Assembly: GCA_016858145.1 (NCBI GenBank)
Contig: JAEHOE010000029.1
Coordinates: 868,001 to 932,000 of the forward strand
Origin: Edaphochlamys debaryana
Lineage: Eukaryota; Chlorophyta; Chlorophyceae; Chlamydomonadales
Reading direction: 5' to 3'
Length of the DNA stretch: 64,000 nucleotides
The notes beneath the pieces were generated by a model that had not been told where the DNA came from, ran no database searches, and was given only the letters and a program-made list of their open reading frames with translations. Below, piece by piece: positions 25,853 to 36,999 of this stretch (the stretch's first letter is position 1; each line of letters starts with the position of its first letter). The translations under genes were made by a program, and so were the position numbers.

Positions 25853-28800
25853 CTACTGCTGGGGCCCGTGGTCGCAGGCGTAGAGCGCCTGGCGCGCGTA
25901 GAAGCGCACGTCCATGTCCGGGTCCTCGCACAGCTCCAGCAGCACCGGCCGGATGGTCGACTCCAGCACGGAGCGCGACACCAGCGGCGCCAGGCGCTCC
26001 ATGATCTTGGCCACGTTGAACTTGACGTTCGGGACCTGAGGGCCGGGCGCGCCCACACGCAAACAGTCACGACCGCCTAATCAACACGAGACAGGCCGGC
26101 GGGCATGAGGGAAGAATGCCGCGTGGCGCACATTGAGCCGAGAGAAAATTTCCCCGCCGAGTATGCCCTGCTTGTGAAGTTGACGCCCGAGGGTGCTCTG
26201 CTGGCGGACATGCCGCTTTATGAAGGCCCCCAAAGAGCGCGCCCGCACCTTGTCCTTGGATGCGTTGGTGAGCACGGGCATCATGTGGTTGCACAGCACG
26301 TCCGACGACACGATCGTGGCCAGCGACGAGATGGCGCCCAGGACCGTCATGCGGTACAGGTAGTGCGGGTTCTTGATCAGGCCCAGCACGTGCGGCACCA
26401 GGTGGTCCCGGGCCCAGTCGGGACCGAACTCCTGAGCCACCTTGGCCAGCGTGCGCGTGGAGGCCTCGCGGATCGACGCGACCTGCGCAGGGCGGAGGGC
26501 GCGGGGGAGAGGGTGTGGAGGGCTGGTTTGAGGGCGAGGGGTCCAGCAGGCACCCGAGGGCTCTGCGAAGCGGTCAGCAGCAAGGCTCGTGGGCTAAGAT
26601 CAGGCTATGACAGCACCGTTGCGCCCAAATGGGCCGTGTGCCTTGGCAGCCAGACCCAGCTCGGTCACATTCGCTGTGTATACTCTCGAGGTCGCGGGGA
26701 CCGCCCTGGCCCGCCCCTGTCCTCTCGGCCCAACGCACAGCTCGCGTCCGCCCGCCCCACTCTCTCGCTCCGCGCCCTGGACCACTCCGCCCGCCTCGAC
26801 CCCGCCAACCGCAGCCCTCCAACGACGCTGCCCCCGCGTCCTCCTCTTCCCCCCACGCCCCGACCGCCCGCCCCACCGACCTGGTCCTCCAGGCTCTTCA
26901 TGCACTGCGGCCCCAGCTTGTCCTGGAAGAAGTCCGCCCCCAGCTGGCTGGCCAGCAGCGGGATGTGCTCCACGATCGCCAGCCGCACGCGCCAGTGCTT
27001 GTCCTCCGCCAGCTCCTCGATGGCGGGCAGCAGCGACTGCGCCAGCAGGTCAATGCCAATGACCTGGTTGACCTGCGGGGGAGCAGGGGAGCAAGGGGCA
27101 GAGGTTGAGGTAGCAGCGAGAAGGGGACGGGGAAAGATGGGTAGGAAGCGCGGGATGGCGGTAGTCGGAGAGGGTTGAGGGTGGGAGGAAAGGGCAGTAG
27201 GGGCGGAAGCTGCATCCTGACGCTGTGCGGAGCAGACAGCTGCCTGCGGTGGAGGCGCCCTCCCGTTGGGCACACATGGGATGCTTTCAGGCCAAGAAGG
27301 CTGCTCGATGCCGCACCCGGTCGCCTAGCGGTTGCGAGGTTTGAGACCGACCCTGCTGTCATTGCAACCTGGGCAGGGCTGCATTCTCATTAATGCTGGC
27401 GATGCGTGGCGGTGTAAAGGCGAGCCGCGAGTCCCCCCATATTTCCAGGAGGCAACCCTTTTACACCTCTCCTTGGCCCCTTCCCACCTGGTCGAGCTTG
27501 CTGATCACGTTGAGCCGTACGTCCGGGTACACGTCCTTTAGGAGCGTCAGGAAGATGGGGACCAGGTGGTCGATGGTGAGCTGCTTGCCCAGCACCGGCG
27601 CCATCTCCATGACCACGCCAGCCAGCGCCGCGCGGACGTACTGGCTGCTGTCCATGCTGAGCTCCCGCACGCAGGGGATGACGCTGGTCACAATCTGCTG
27701 AGGCGTCAGCAGCTTCGAGAACGCCGACACCTTGCCGGCCGCAGCGACGCGGACCTCCGCCTCCGGGTCCCGGAGCAGCCGAACAAAGTTCGGCGTCAGC
27801 TCGATCCTGCGCACAGGGCCAGAAGCGCCGTGTCATCACACATGCCATGACTCCACAACATGCAGAACTCCGGGTGGCTTCCTAGCGCGTTTTCTTCTCT
27901 GAGCATCCGATCGCGCGAACTTGGCACAAACCCGTGCAAATGCCAGCACCCCAAGGATGCGAGATTTGCTTTGAGGTTTCTGCCAGAGCTCCCGGCATAT
28001 GGCCCCGACCTTGAGGCGACATGCTGCCTCCGACATGTGGCACTTCACATCGACCAAGATACCCCGCAACGCAAACGGCGACAGCTCTCGGAAAACTTAG
28101 ATGCCTGTGTAACCGTATAAGCAGGGGCACGCACCTGGTCACCTCGGCTCCGAGGGCCTCGCACAGCTGAACCAGCTGCTGGGCCACGTTGTAGCGAACG
28201 CGCCACGACTTGTCCTACACGAAAACCGGGTACTCATGTGTACATGCGAGGCGAAAACGAGGCGGCCAGCAAGGCGAGGCACCAGGCCCCCAAAGGGCGC
28301 GCATCTGCACCCCTCACCTGCGCGAACTTGTGGATGATTGGCAACAGCATGCTGGTGGCATCCTGCTGCCCGAGGGCCTGGGCGAAGGCGCCACAGCTCT
28401 CCACGGCGAGCAGGCGGACGGAGTCTTGGTCTGCGGACATGCGTTCGGTTTAATCGCCGCGTTTCTCAGCTGCAGCGACCCTCCCGGCAACGCTCACCGT
28501 CTTGCGTCAGGTCCGTGAAGAGTGGCATGAGCTCCCGGCTGCAGTAGTCGCGCTCGACGACCTTGGCGAACCCGCCCAGCTTTTGGGCGGCCGCCCGACG
28601 CACCATGGGCGTCTCGTCGCGGCAGAGCTGCGCGTAGAGCTGCCGCAGCTCCGCCTTGAGCATCGGCGTGCACCGCGGGTACGCCGTAGCGAACAGACCG
28701 CAGGCGGAAACGCGCGAGGTGAACCATTCCCCGGAGCCCAGCCGCTGCAATGCGGAGAGGCGCGGTAAGCGACCGGGCCGACCTCGGAAGCACACATGCG

Positions 28801-29297
28801 AGCACCCCTACCTTGATAATCGGCACAAAGTGCTCGCAGGAGTGAGCGTCGGGCATGGACGCGCCCACTTTGCATAGGGAGTCGACCGCCTTGTCGCGGA
28901 CCACGGTCTCTTCTACCGTGGACAGCGTCTCCAGCAGCGGCAGCAGCAGGTAGGCATACTGCGGCCCGCCCACGTAGGGCACGAAGTTCCCGAGCTGCTC
29001 TGCCTGCGCTAGCAGGACCTCATCCTCATCGTCCACATTCTCGCTGAGGAAAGGAATGAGCTCCGCCCGCGTCCGCTCCTCCCCCAGAGCTTGCGCTATA
29101 AGCCCCAGTCGGCTGATGGAGTTGAGGCGGCGAAGCGGCTCATCGCTCTTGAGCTCGTCTCTGCACAAAGCCGCAACAAATAGCGATCAGCCCCAGCCCG
29201 GCCGGCGGACCCGCTACCCTAGCAGTCATTGCAACATGGGCGCCTAGATAACTGCTCACATGAGGATGGCAATGGGAAGAAGGCTATCATCGGCCAT
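25853..29297 (-). CDS. PP2AA: PP2A 65-kDa scaffold subunit A (PR65), HEAT-repeat protein
   Basis: Scaffold of protein phosphatase 2A, holding the catalytic C and a regulatory B subunit. Exon 1 is 29297-29260 ([12 protein letters not shown]...). Exon 2 runs from 29160 to 28812 and joins in phase to give ...[17 protein letters not shown], the conserved N terminus. [32 protein letters not shown] and [16 protein letters not shown] are near-diagnostic of HEAT repeats 1-3. Later exons lie near 28735-28500, 28430-28320, 28215-28135, 27810-27490, 27075-26880, 26480-26250 and 26035-25853. The last ends [16 protein letters not shown] with a stop at 25853. Total size fits the 15-repeat family length of about 590 residues. 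It is head-to-head with the NIP30 gene. Confident by family conservation. Confidence 0.95.
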
Positions 29298-29773
29298 TTC
29301 AGCCTCTTTGAGCGACCCTGTGAACCCGCAGGCACGTAAGGAGCTGCTAACGCATGTCCTGTAGTTCGTTGTGCCCACACACTGCCTATAGTGTTGCAAG
29401 TATTGCAGGGGTGCTCGGGCCTGGCTCTCCACGCAAGAACCAAAAGGCCGTACTCCATGTGCTCCCAGCACTGTTGGTGCGATGGCGAGCCGCTCCGTTT
29501 GCCTGTTTAGCTACCGCGAATTCAAAGGAGCACACGCGGCATTCGACAGCTCTCGCGCGTCCGCGCATGCCACCTAGGTCCATCGCGCCCCGGCCGCTGC
29601 GTGCCTCCGCATACATTTTGCAGTATTCTTTTGCTGTCGTTCGGGCCGATTCACCACGGCATGCCTCCAATCCGTCGCCGACGACACGCCGCACGCTGAA
29701 TCCCCCTCGCCCCTGGGCTGCCCTAGGCAGCAGCATCAGCCCCTAGCTACAGCAACTACAGAGCCCCATCACA
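29298..29773. promoter_or_regulatory. 476-bp shared (bidirectional) promoter region
   Basis: Lies between the PP2A-A start (29297, minus) and the NIP30 start (29774, plus). It must hold both 5' UTRs and both core promoters. No TATA box or named element is claimed. Confidence 0.6.
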
Positions 29774-32700
29774 ATGACGGAAGAGCGGCGGGTGGACCTT
29801 GTGCGGCTGCCCAAGTAAGCTGGGGGGCTGGGGGGTTCAGGACGGCTGCGGCACGAGGGCCACTGCATGCGGCCGTGTGGCGCGTGCACGGCTCGGGTCC
29901 TTCGCCAAGACATGAACGAGTCACGCAGCTGGAATCGTGACCGTGACGGTGCTACCTGGGAAACAGACGACCGGCTGACGGAGGACCTGGCTTCCCGTCG
30001 AGCCCGCTGAAAAGCCCCACCCCCACCCCCACCCCCCACCCCCACTGTTACGTGCCCAGCCTCCAAGCCTTACGACCTCACCACCACCCGCCCCGACCCC
30101 CCCTGACAGGGAAGAGCGCTTCTTTGAGGTCGAGGCTGTCTTTGGCCGTGATGCGACGTCCGTGTTCCCCACAGAGGGTGAGTCCCTCGCACGAAGCAAC
30201 CTGCCCCCTCGTAAGCCTGCCACGCACTGATACCGCGCAATAGGATTCTTCCTGGGGCTACTCGCCGTGCCCCTCCTTACTCCTGAGCTTCCGGGCTTGC
30301 GTGACTACTTTGTACGCGGCTTAACTTAACCCACGGTGTGTCACAACGCAGCCAAGAAGGCGGCTGAAGAAGCTGGCACGCTAACCTCTGAGGCGGTGCT
30401 GGAGGCTCTCGGCGCGCGGCGGTTCATCTCCGAGACCGAGGTATGGCCCTGGGAGCGAGGGCAAGAGCTGCAGCGAGGGGATGGGGAAAAGGGTATTGCC
30501 TCCGCCGTCCTTGTCTCCTGCGTCTGCGTCTCACCTCAGTACCTTGTGCCCTGCTTTCCCGCGCGCCACCGCCTCCCTCTTCTCCCCCGCTCCCTCGACC
30601 GCAGCTCGATACCCTGCGGGCCACCCGGGGGGTGACGGCCGATGACGGCGCGGTGGCGGCGGACAAACCCCTGGCCGAGATCCTGCGGGAGCGCAAGGTG
30701 AGATCTGGAAGTGTGATGGTCTCTTGTGTGTTGAGGGCTGCTCGTGTGAAGGCTTGTATGTGGTATGTGGTATATGGTTGTGGTGGTTGTGATATGGGGA
30801 TTCATGTGTGAAGAGCACGAGGCATCCTGATACTCCTCAGGGTGTTGGGGCGGCACGAGGCATCCTGGTACTCCTCAGGGTGATGGCACCAGGCTGCCTG
30901 CCTCTCTGTGTGTGTTGGAGGGTGACACGTGTGACACGCTTGAGGTCTGGGGAATGTTACTTTTCAGGGGAGTGGGGATGGCCTGCACGAATCCTGCAGG
31001 AGCTCCCCTGCGCGCGCCTCTGTCGGCCCCATGGGCCCACCACCTCGCAAGGCCCGCCCAGCCGCCTGCCCCTCGTCCCGTGGCTCAACCACACCCTGCC
31101 CCGGCGCAGGCAGCCAAGGACGCCGAGCACGAGGAGAAGTGGAAGCTGATGAAGGTGGGCAGGGCTGTCGGCGCCCTGGGAAGGCATCACGAGGCAGGAG
31201 CAGCATCCCTGGGTGCTGGAAGCTCGGGAGACGTCACCTCTCCTCCCCGCGACTCCGCAAGCAGCGAGGGGGGCCCCCTCGGCGCTGACGACCAGCAATG
31301 CGTTGCTCCTTCCTCCAACGCGTCCTCCGCAGTGGGCACGAAAGGCCCCCTAAGGGTAATGACTTGCAATCCTTCGTTGCCTTTCCCACCCTGCTCAGAT
31401 CGGCAAGAACCGGCCCCTGGACGCCGAGGAGCTGCAGTTCCTGGACGTTGTGGCGGAGGCGGAGGCGGAGCGAGAGCGGGCCTGGAGCGCGATGGAGCGG
31501 GCAGAGCTGGAGGCTTTCAAGGCGGTGAGGGGGGGCAGGCAGTTGGTTGGTTGGGCGGTTGGGTGGTTGCTTGGGTGGGCTGAGAGCGCCTGGCGCCTCC
31601 CCCCGTTGCCCTTATGCACCTCATGCCCATCCAGATTATGGCGTTCGTTGGCTCCAGCAATTAGTAATGCTCAACCATCACATCGCTCCCGTGCCCACCC
31701 GAGCGACGCAGGCGGTGCGCGAGCGCTCGGCCGAGCCGGAGGCGGGGCCGTCGGCGGAGGCCCCTGCGCCCAAGCCCAAGGTAGGCCGCACTCTGGCGCC
31801 GGGTGTGTGGCCCGGTTGTGGCTTGGCCCGAGACCGCCGAGGCCCTTGTACGTCAGAAGGGAGTTGTTCTACCACGCGAAGTCCGTCTCGGGTACACACC
31901 AGTCCAGAGCTCAGCTCAGAGGAACCGGCAACGTGCTGACCATGCCTTCCCGCAACGGGGCCCCATCGAGAGTGGACCCCACGTGCCCTCCTATCCCCAG
32001 GCCGACCCCCGGATGCCGGCAGCGCTGGCCGCGGCGCCCAAGCCGCCGCCCCTTCGCGCTGTGGTCAAGGTCAAACCCAAGGTAGGGAACGGGCACGCGC
32101 CAACGGGCCTGTTACTCCCTTCCCAGGCTTCCTGCACATGCTTCCACAAGCTAGTGGGGCGGCATTTTGTTGAAGGGATGCGCTCACTCGGCGCACGTTA
32201 GTCAGCACCGTACGGTGGCCTGCCTGCAAACCCCTCGCCTACCACGCCTGCACCTAGCACCTGGCATGCTTGCGCAAACAGCTCGAGACAGCCAAGGCTA
32301 CCCAGGTAGAGGTCGATGGGTTAGAAGGGTGTAGGGGGTCAACCCCTGCCAGCGGCGTGCCCATGCCCCAAGCTAGTAGACCTGCTAACAGTCCCCATGG
32401 GATGGCCACCATGAAACCGAAGTCGGCTGCCTGCATCACCCAGTCGATTGATATGCCTCCATCCTCGCACACACGCACACACATGTTGCCACTCGACCCG
32501 CTCCCCACTACTAACAACCACAATCACGCTCTCCACTTTTCCAATCCTCGGTCCCTTGGCTCCCTCAGGCTGGGGCCGCAGCTGGGGCGGGAGCCGGGGC
32601 CGGCCCTGCATCTGGAAAGAGTGGGGCAGGCGGCAGCGGCGCGGCCGAGAGCGGGCGAGGGCTTGCGCCCGGCGCTAAGGAGGGGGAGCCGCCGGCCAAG

Positions 32701-32847
32701 CGCGCAAAGGCGGAGGTCGCGGCCGAGGTGAAGGGGGGGAAAGGCGGGGATGGGGACGATGGGGGCGGGGGCGAGGGCGGGGGTGGGGCGGGGCTTGCTG
32801 GGCTCCTTGGCGGGTACGGGTCGGACTCTGGGGAGGGGGACTCGTGA
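29774..32847 (+). CDS. NIP30/FAM192A (PSME3IP1)-type nuclear protein
   Basis: Exon 1 (29774-29814, MTEERRVDLVRLP) splices in phase to an exon from about 30110 (EERFFEVEAVFGRD). The family domain follows over several short exons: RRFISETE (about 30420-30440), a segment ending EILRERK (about 30603-30696), KDAEHEEKWKLMK (about 31110-31153) and GKNRPLDAEELQFLDVV (about 31401-31453). FxSE...EEKW...LDAEELQFLD is the NIP30 N-terminal pattern, linked in animals to PA28-gamma proteasome regulation; a role in algae is inferred. The rest is Ala/Pro/Lys-rich, with a possible nuclear signal (PPAKRAKAE) and a Gly/Asp/Ser tail ending GSDSGEGDS at the TGA 32845-32847. Introns are G/C-skewed. Confidence 0.8.
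30815..30882. repeat. 30-bp direct repeat in a NIP30-gene intron
   Basis: Positions 30815-30844 and 30853-30882 differ at one base and are separated by 8 bp. Probably slippage or a small local duplication. Confidence 0.85.
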
Positions 32848-33456
32848 AGGCGGGGCTGTGGTGTGTTGGGGGACGTGCGGAGTGCGGACCGGCTGTGTGG
32901 CGTGGAACTGAGGAAGGCGGGGAATTGCGAAAGCTTCGGCTGAACGAAGAGGTCCAGCGCCTGCCGTGTGGGCGTCTCAGTCGTGGGTTTCGCATGACAA
33001 TTTCTGTGGTAGACTCAGGCCAAGGTCGGGCAGGGGTTACGGTGCCGCTCCGCATGGGGCCCAGCTCTTGCAGTGGCGAGAGAAGTAGATGGCGCTTCCG
33101 TGCAGAGGACTCGGCTGCATACGTCAGGCGCACGGGGCCACGGGGGCGAGAACTGCGTCAAGGCTCGGGCTGACAGACTGGACGATGTGAGGTTGTGGTC
33201 AGCCCACGCGTCAGACGCTTGCGTGCTCAGCTCATGCTGCCGCCAGGCACGCTACGATGATGCACGCTCAGCTCAGCTCTGAGCGTTTGACAGGCCGACA
33301 AAACCGCTACGACGCTACAAGCCTGAACGGCTCGGCATCAGGACAGGCTGGACAGGCCGTATACCGCCTCCAGTTTTGTCCGGATGACCCCGCGGCGACC
33401 GCCGTAGGCACACACCCTTCAACCTTAGCGGAGTTGGTGCTTCCCTTTGAGCAACG
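32848..33456. other. Intergenic: NIP30 3' UTR and upstream region of the FMO-like gene
   Basis: Tandem plus-strand genes flank it. No coding signal or repeat was recognised, and no plus-strand TGTAA was found. Confidence 0.4.
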
Positions 33457-33546
33457 TTGCAGCAGCAGCCGCGACGGGGGGCGTTACAAGCCGTCGAACC
33501 GGTCATGGCCCCGACGGGCGGGACAAGTAGCGCACACAATGTATCT

Positions 33547-36388
33547 ATGATGGACGTGCCCAAAGTTCGAGCGCTAGTCATCGCGAGCGGCGGCAGGCCG
33601 GCTCGCGAAAGCCGCCTGGCATGGCGTGTTGTTGCCGCCCTGCATCAGAGCGGAGCCGGCGCATCAATTGCGGAATCTGCCGACGTAGACGCAGTGGGAG
33701 GTAAGGCTGAGTTCCGCAGCCGAGCAGCGGCGAGAGCCAGCCTCACCTTCGGCTTCTTACGCGCCCTGTATGTGCGCAGTGCTACCAATTCCTCGCCAGC
33801 ATCACGAAGAGAACGAGCAGCAGGTATGCAGGGGGTTCTGGCCACACGCGCAAAAGACACTCGGTTCGGCGCGGCCGAACGGCCAACGTCCTTACCTAGG
33901 GCACTGTTCCAATTGTTGCAGGATGATAACCAGGATTGCCCCGAAGTTGGGACTCAGCTTCTGGCCCTGCAGCGCACCAGCGATGACCACCGAGCCGCAT
34001 GGCACGCGACGCTCCAGTCTGCTGCAGGCCGTGTGACGCAGGCTCTCTTCGACCTCGTGGTTGTCGCGCGCGCAGACCCGATCATCCAGGTTAGGCCTAA
34101 GGCACCGTTGACGTTGAAACCGGCCAGGGGTGGGAGTGGGCGGGGTCGTTCCGGCACGGTGCGGCCCCGTCGGCCTCAAGGCGCTCATCTGGGGGTGTTC
34201 TCACGCTGAATGCCCACAGTGTGTGCTTCCTTGGCTTGTGTGGCCGTTGTGGCATTTCAAGGCTCGCTCCGCCGGCACGGACACGCAGTGCTAACCACCC
34301 TTTCCCGCACCCTCCCCCCCTGCGATCAACCCAGGCTGCGACAACCTCTGCCGCGGGCTCCGGCTGCCGTACGGCCGCGACAGCCTGCACCCCTTCCTCC
34401 AGCGCCCTGCGTGGCAGGCCCGTGGTGGTCGTCGGTGACGGTGGGTCGTTCAGTGTCCTTAGCCTTTCACCATTCGTGGGCGGCTGCTGATACCAGCACT
34501 GGGGTTCTGTGCAGCTGTGTGTGGGGGGGGCCGAGTCACTTGGATTGGGTGAACGCGGCGTCTGCGGGGCCAATTGCCCTGACGTGTCCCCACATGCTCC
34601 TGCCCTCCCGGCCCACGCCAACGCCCACCCCCACTCCTGCCACAGGCTCTGACGCCGTGGACGCAGCCGCTGCTGTGGCCCTGCTGAACGACGGCAGGGG
34701 CGTACGGCTATTACTAACGCCGCCGCCGGGAACCGAGGTGCGCGCGGGGCTGTGGGACGGCGGGCGTGCGGAGCAGGACTTGGCCGGTCGCGGGCTGGCT
34801 CTTCTGGCTAGCATAAGGCCCCCGGCCCGGCCTCACACGCTGCTACTGAATTTGCGTGGGCGTGTGCTGGAGCAATGGCCTAAGACGTCCCGACCGCTGT
34901 GCAGGGGATGGCGGAGCCAACTGCCTCAGTCACTGCCGCCGCCGCCGCCACCTCCGTGATCTCTGGCGGCGCCCTTCTGGAGGAGGCGCGGCGGCGCGCG
35001 CTGGCGGCGGCGCTGCGGCCGCACCCCAGCCTGGCGGCGCCGTCAGCGGTCGGTCGAGCGTTGCTAGCGCCCACCAAGCGACGCTTTTGGGCTTACGTAA
35101 AGGGCAAGCTCGGCGGCAGCGGCGGCGGCGAGGCCAGCGGGGCTGGCGGCGGCGGCGACGGAGGCATGGCGAAGCTGACGGCGCCGCCGGCGGTGGTGGC
35201 GGCAGGAGCCGGGGTAGCGGCGAAGCAGGCGCTGGCGCCGTCACTTGGGACGCTCCTGGCGGCGGCGGCGGCGGAGCTGGCGGAAGGCCCCGTTGCGCCG
35301 CCGCTGCCGCTACCGGTGGGCTCGGCAGCGGTGGCGGCGGTGGCGGCGGCGCTGCCGCTGACTGCCGTGGCGCCTTCTGGCGGTGTCGTGCTGACGGCGC
35401 GTAGCGCCGCCGACCCGGGCGTTATGCCCTTCCTGGATCCAGCCATACGGCAGGCGCTGCTCGACCCGCACAGCTGTACGGCAGATCCGGCTGCAACGAT
35501 GAGCGGATCTGCCGTACCGGCGGGCGAGCGCGGGCGGCTCCTCCTGTACCGAGGCGTTGCCCACCCGGCGGCCCCAGGACTGGTCTTTGTGGGACACGAG
35601 GTGAGCGGTCGGGACTGGGGGTATTTCTGCAGCGGTGAGTCCAGTCGTGACGGGTCTAAGGGGTCGGCACTCGAGGGATGGGCACCCGCGGCCTCGCGAA
35701 TGGCATTGCAAGCGAAGTAACGTCGGCCAGCACTCGGGGACGGTGATGGCCAGGGGTGATGGCAATTGCGGCTCCCATACATAGGGGTAGCAAGTTCCCC
35801 AACACTAGACCCGTTTGCGCCTCACTGGACACGCGTCCCTTTGGCCCACGGCCCGTATGGGAGTTCACGGCTGATGCCCTTGTCCGTGTAACAACAACGA
35901 CATTTATTCAGTAGAACAGGCCAGACATGGTTAGGGTGAAGCTACGTGTCGCGCTTATTGATTGTCGCGCCTGAACTTTGCAGGTGAATGCGGACACGGA
36001 ACTGGGGACCCAAATCTTGGAGGCTCAAGTACGGTGGATCGTGTCTCTCGCCGCCGGCCTCATCTCGCTGCCGCCCGCTGCCGAGATGGCGGCGGATCTG
36101 GATCGGCAGAGATCCTGGCGTGCGGCATCGCTGGCGCTGCCGTTCATGTCCGACAACGGGTCGCTGTCGCGATCGTACGACAAGGTCTGGCTGAGTCAGC
36201 TGGAGCGCGATCTCCAGGGCGTGGCGGCGGCGACAACAGGCGCTCCCAGTGAGGATGCTGCGTCAGAGGGGCCCGGAACGGCCCGACCTCGCTTGCTCCA
36301 ACGCCTCCGGACGGCGGGCCGAGCGGCCTCCGGCGGTCAGTCTCCCGCCAGCGGCAGTTCTGCCATCAGCCCTGACGCCGGCGGCTTC

Positions 36389-36419
<31 letters not shown>

Positions 36420-36965
36420 GCGGCGGCTGCCAGGCCCTGGGGGGCACCCTGGCGGCGCCTGCCACCCCACGGCGGCGCACACCCGGAGCGGCGGAGGAGG
36501 CGGAGGCGTCATCGGCGCCGTTGAGCGTGCTGACGGGCCTGGCGGCGACGTCAAGCGGCGGCGGCGCCGCCAGCTGGTCCCGTGTTGACGTCTCGGCGCA
36601 GCTCAGCCACCGCAGCGCCAGCGGCGGCGGCAGCGGCGACGGCGCGCGAAAGTCTCCGGAGGTCCACAGCGAGGGCTCGTCACCGTTTGCCACGGCGGCG
36701 GCTGCCGCCGCCACAGGCGGCGGCGGTGACGTCATCGGCAACGGCTTCGGAATCTTCATGTCTGACGTCACCACCAGCAGCGAGTGCATCGTGACGGATG
36801 GCAGCAACGTCGCCGCCGCCGCCGCCGCCGGTGCGTCCAAGACCTGGTCCAGCCCCGTCTCGACGCCGCGAACGGCCCGGGCGGGCCAGCGCCCCAGCAC
36901 GGCGCTACCAACCCTTGTGGAGACGGGGCAGGAGGCTGGTGGCGCCGACAGCGGCGAAAACGCAT

Positions 36966-36999
<34 letters not shown>

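Noticed and set aside
25136..26080. Long plus-strand frame of 314 codons opposite the PP2A-A 3' end
   Set aside because: Antisense to conserved PP2A-A coding sequence and rich in Arg/Pro from GC bias.
27320..27352. A-box-like TCGCCTAGCGG and B-box-like GGTTTGAGACC in a PP2A-A intron
   Set aside because: The two boxes are only about 5 bp apart, too close for a Pol III promoter, and both have mismatches.
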